NCBI GenBank assembly: GCA_002390845.1
Contig: DGQT01000007.1
Coordinates: 1-7,929, forward strand
From: Chitinophagaceae bacterium UBA4407
Lineage (GTDB): Bacteria; Bacteroidota; Bacteroidia; Chitinophagales; Chitinophagaceae
Direction of reading: 5' to 3'
Length of the DNA: 7,929 bases
A model generated the notes under the pieces. That model saw only the letters and a list, made by a program, of their open reading frames with translations. It searched no databases and was not told where the DNA came from. Shown one piece after another: positions 5,706 through 7,929 of the stretch (position 1 is the first letter of the stretch; each line of letters starts with the position of its first letter). Position numbers and translations under genes: made by a program.

Positions 5706-7929
5706 ATGAGACAGAAATTTTTACTACTTGCTTTGCTCACCTGCAGCCTTGCATGGAATACCGCAAAAGCAGCGGAAACCGAACCCAACGACAATAAAAC
5801 CCAAGCCAACACACTTATACTGGGTGGGTCTCAAACTGGCACGGCAGCACTTACCAATGAAGATTGGTTTGCAGTTACTACTACTGCTGATGGGCAATTA
5901 AACATGAGCATCACCTCTAACAACGGGGAATATGTTTATTGCTATCTGTACGATAATAATGGCACAACCTTAATAGGCGGCGGCAGTTATACCAACAACA
6001 CTTACAATTTTAGTACTGATGGCTTGGCACCCGGAACATACTATGTAAGAATAGTTGCATTATATGGAAATGGCTCTCCCACGTACACCGTATCTAATAC
6101 ATTTACAACCATTGCGCAGGCAAATGATGTGGAGCCAAACGGTACAAGGGCACAGGCAAAAACGTTGCCTGTAAATGGTTCAAAGACCGGCCATATTGGT
6201 TATTATTATAACCTTACCCGGGATACTACAGACTGGTATAAAGTAACTCCCACTGCCGATGGTTTGCTTACTTTAACACTCACCCCTGCCAACGGGCAGT
6301 ATGTTTACCTAACCCTGTATGATAACGATGGAACCACAGTATTGGGGTCAACATACAGCAATGGTATTTTCAATGTTGGAAAGGACGGTCTTGCAGCAGG
6401 CACCTACTATGTAAGAATAAATTGCCTATATTCTTCGGGCTTTGCACCCTATACTTTAAGTAACACATTTGTTTCCCCTGCGCAGGCAAATGATACAGAG
6501 CCAGACAGTACAAGGGCTCTGGCATTAACGCTGCCTTTAAATAGTTCAGTTACCGGGCATGTGGGTTATTACTACGATAATCACCGCGATACGGTTGATT
6601 GGTATAAAGTAACCACAACTGCCGATGGGCTGCTTCGTTTATCACTTACACCAGCTAACGGACAATATACCTACGTATCTCTGTATGATAACAATGGAAC
6701 AACCCTGCTTAATACTTCTTACAGCAATTCAGCATTCACCCAGAGTACAGACGGGCTTGCCGCAGGCACTTACTATGTAAGGGTGAATTGTTATTACGGT
6801 AATGGCTTTGCACCCTATACTTTAAGCGACAGTTTATTTTCTCCTGCGCAGGCAAACGATGCAGAGCCAGATAGTACAAGGGCACTGGCATTAACGCTGC
6901 CATTGAACGGCAGTACAACGGGGCATGTGGGCTATTACTATAACAACCACCGCGATACTACTGACTGGTACAAGGTAACCACCAATGCAGATGGCCAGCT
7001 AAACCTATCGCTTACACCAAACAATGGGGAATATGTATACGTATACCTGTATGATAATAATGGAACCACATTATTAAATGGGACGTATAGTAACGTGGCC
7101 TTCAACTTTAATACCGATGGCCTTGCAGCAGGTACTTATTATGTGAGGGTATTTTGTTACTACAATAGTAAGTTTGCACCCTATACCTTATCCAATACGC
7201 TGTCAGTTTATGCCAATGCAAATGATGCCGAACCAAACAACATTGGGACTAATGGCGCAAACATTGCTAAAACAATGCCAGCCAATGGCACAGTACCCGG
7301 ACATGTTGGCTTTTATTACAATAATGTAAGAGATTCTGCTGACTGGCATAAAATAAATTATACGGGAACTGGTGCTTTAACTGTAACTGTAAATTTTGAA
7401 GCCAATAAGAACGGTGGCTACCCTTATACTTATATGCAAATCTGGAAAGATACTTTAGCGGCACCCATTTATAACACCTACACATCAGGCCCAAGCCTTA
7501 CAGCCAACCTTACTTCGTTAACACAGGGATATTATTGGGTAAGGATGATCACCTATTATAATTACGCGTTTGTTTCTTATTCTCTCAGCAACACCTTCAC
7601 CCAGGATAACATCGCAACCATCAGCTACAACAATCCCGGCACCATAGCCGCCCCCAATTGCGATTCTACCAATACCGCCGCATTTAAATGCGCAGGCAGC
7701 AATGCACCTTATACCGTGCAACTGTTCAGGTTCGGTGTACCTTATGGCAGCCCAAGAATTGTAAACAATACCAATGTGTTCTCATTTACCGGCCTGCCCA
7801 ATGGTTCTTACCTGGCAAGGGTATTTGGCGATGGCGCAACCGGAACCGCTTTCGGTTCAGCACCATCAAGAGCACTGGAACCCGTACCGGGCAATGCTGC
7901 AACAGGGGTAATTACCGCCACCAGTGCAA
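5706..7929 (+). CDS. Secreted multi-PPC-domain repeat protein (3' partial)
   Basis: The frame opens at ATG 5706 and stays open to the window end, giving 741 residues with no stop, so the C-terminus is missing. Residues 1-22 form a signal peptide: R2/K4, a hydrophobic stretch 5-17 and likely cleavage after AKA. C13 does not sit in a good lipobox. Five PPC-like (pre-peptidase C-terminal) beta-sandwich repeats follow, starting at E26, E143, E265, E387 and E509. Each carries EPN/EPD, a DW pair, a Y-x-LYDN-type strand (weaker in repeat 5) and GTYYVRV, or GYYWVRM in repeat 5. After F631 comes another module with two cysteines (NCDST and FKCAG) and PYTVQLF, ending in a proline-containing linker. No enzyme domain is visible. 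In Bacteroidota such proteins are often large surface proteins exported by the type IX system, but the sorting domain that would show this lies outside the window. The preceding two-component system may control it. Confidence 0.9.
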   Translation, partial: MRQKFLLLALLTCSLAWNTAKAAETEPNDNKTQANTLILGGSQTGTAALTNEDWFAVTTTADGQLNMSITSNNGEYVYCYLYDNNGTTLIGGGSYTNNTYNFSTDGLAPGTYYVRIVALYGNGSPTYTVSNTFTTIAQANDVEPNGTRAQAKTLPVNGSKTGHIGYYYNLTRDTTDWYKVTPTADGLLTLTLTPANGQYVYLTLYDNDGTTVLGSTYSNGIFNVGKDGLAAGTYYVRINCLYSSGFAPYTLSNTFVSPAQANDTEPDSTRALALTLPLNSSVTGHVGYYYDNHRDTVDWYKVTTTADGLLRLSLTPANGQYTYVSLYDNNGTTLLNTSYSNSAFTQSTDGLAAGTYYVRVNCYYGNGFAPYTLSDSLFSPAQANDAEPDSTRALALTLPLNGSTTGHVGYYYNNHRDTTDWYKVTTNADGQLNLSLTPNNGEYVYVYLYDNNGTTLLNGTYSNVAFNFNTDGLAAGTYYVRVFCYYNSKFAPYTLSNTLSVYANANDAEPNNIGTNGANIAKTMPANGTVPGHVGFYYNNVRDSADWHKINYTGTGALTVTVNFEANKNGGYPYTYMQIWKDTLAAPIYNTYTSGPSLTANLTSLTQGYYWVRMITYYNYAFVSYSLSNTFTQDNIATISYNNPGTIAAPNCDSTNTAAFKCAGSNAPYTVQLFRFGVPYGSPRIVNNTNVFSFTGLPNGSYLARVFGDGATGTAFGSAPSRALEPVPGNAATGVITATSA
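5781..7598 (+). repeat. Five in-frame tandem PPC-domain repeats, period 117-122 codons
   Basis: The repeat starts, taken at the EPN/EPD codons, are 5781, 6132, 6498, 6864 and 7230. The spacing is 351 nt and then three times exactly 366 nt. Repeats 3 and 4 are also very similar at DNA level; for example the first 36 nt of each differ at only a few positions, and both share GGGCATGTGGG at the same place. Repeat 1 lacks the GHIGYYY-type insertion before the DW motif, which explains its shorter length. Repeat 5 is the most diverged, with DWHKI in place of DWYKV. The pattern suggests growth by duplication from the middle of the array. Confidence 0.85.

Noticed and set aside
5781..7598. CRISPR-like array or non-coding tandem repeat
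   Set aside because: The periodicity of about 366 nt lies within an uninterrupted reading frame with conserved domain motifs, so it is a protein-domain repeat.
6736..7721. Minus-strand open frames opposite the PPC-repeat gene (60-75 codons)
   Set aside because: They are antisense shadows of a well-supported coding frame and show no protein features of their own.

Overview
The window looks like a chromosomal segment of a Bacteroidota bacterium, most likely of the Chitinophagaceae type. The reasons are: an A-type carrier gene followed by sufB; a periplasmic-TPR histidine kinase of the kind common in that phylum, paired with a NarL/FixJ-type regulator; a large secreted repeat protein; absence of obvious Shine-Dalgarno sequences; and two upstream sequences matching the Bacteroidota -7 promoter consensus TAnnTTTG. 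The taxonomic call is inference, because no rRNA or marker tree can be run here.

Layout. Positions 92-1891 (minus strand) hold the start of a suf iron-sulfur cluster assembly operon: an A-type carrier (IscA/SufA family) followed 27 nt later by sufB. The remaining suf genes would lie left of the window. Positions 1892-2601 have no intact gene. They contain the suf promoter region, a 287-bp inverted-repeat element (element B) and a broken copy of a histidine-kinase C-terminus. Positions 2602-4554 (plus) encode a 650-aa sensor kinase with an N-terminal signal, TPR-like repeats, one membrane segment, a HisKA_3 domain and a HATPase domain. A 327-nt gap, filled mostly by a second inverted-repeat element (element C), separates it from the 215-aa response regulator at 4882-5529. 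After a 176-nt intergenic region with a palindrome and a good Bacteroidota promoter, a long secreted protein starts at 5706 and runs off the right edge. Its visible 741 residues comprise a signal peptide, five PPC-like beta-sandwich repeats and the beginning of another module.

How the genes fit together. The kinase and regulator should form one two-component system despite the repeat element between them. The palindrome abutting the promoter of the secreted protein is a candidate regulator site, so that protein may be a target of the system; this is inference. The suf genes are a separate housekeeping unit transcribed the other way.

The most unusual content is non-coding. A family of outward-facing inverted repeats shares the core GCGACGCAAC and a GTACAAG segment. 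It occurs as a right arm abutting the end of sufB (element A, cut by the window edge), between the suf operon and the kinase (B), and between kinase and regulator (C). I do not recognise this family by name. No transposase, CRISPR array, tRNA or rRNA gene was seen.
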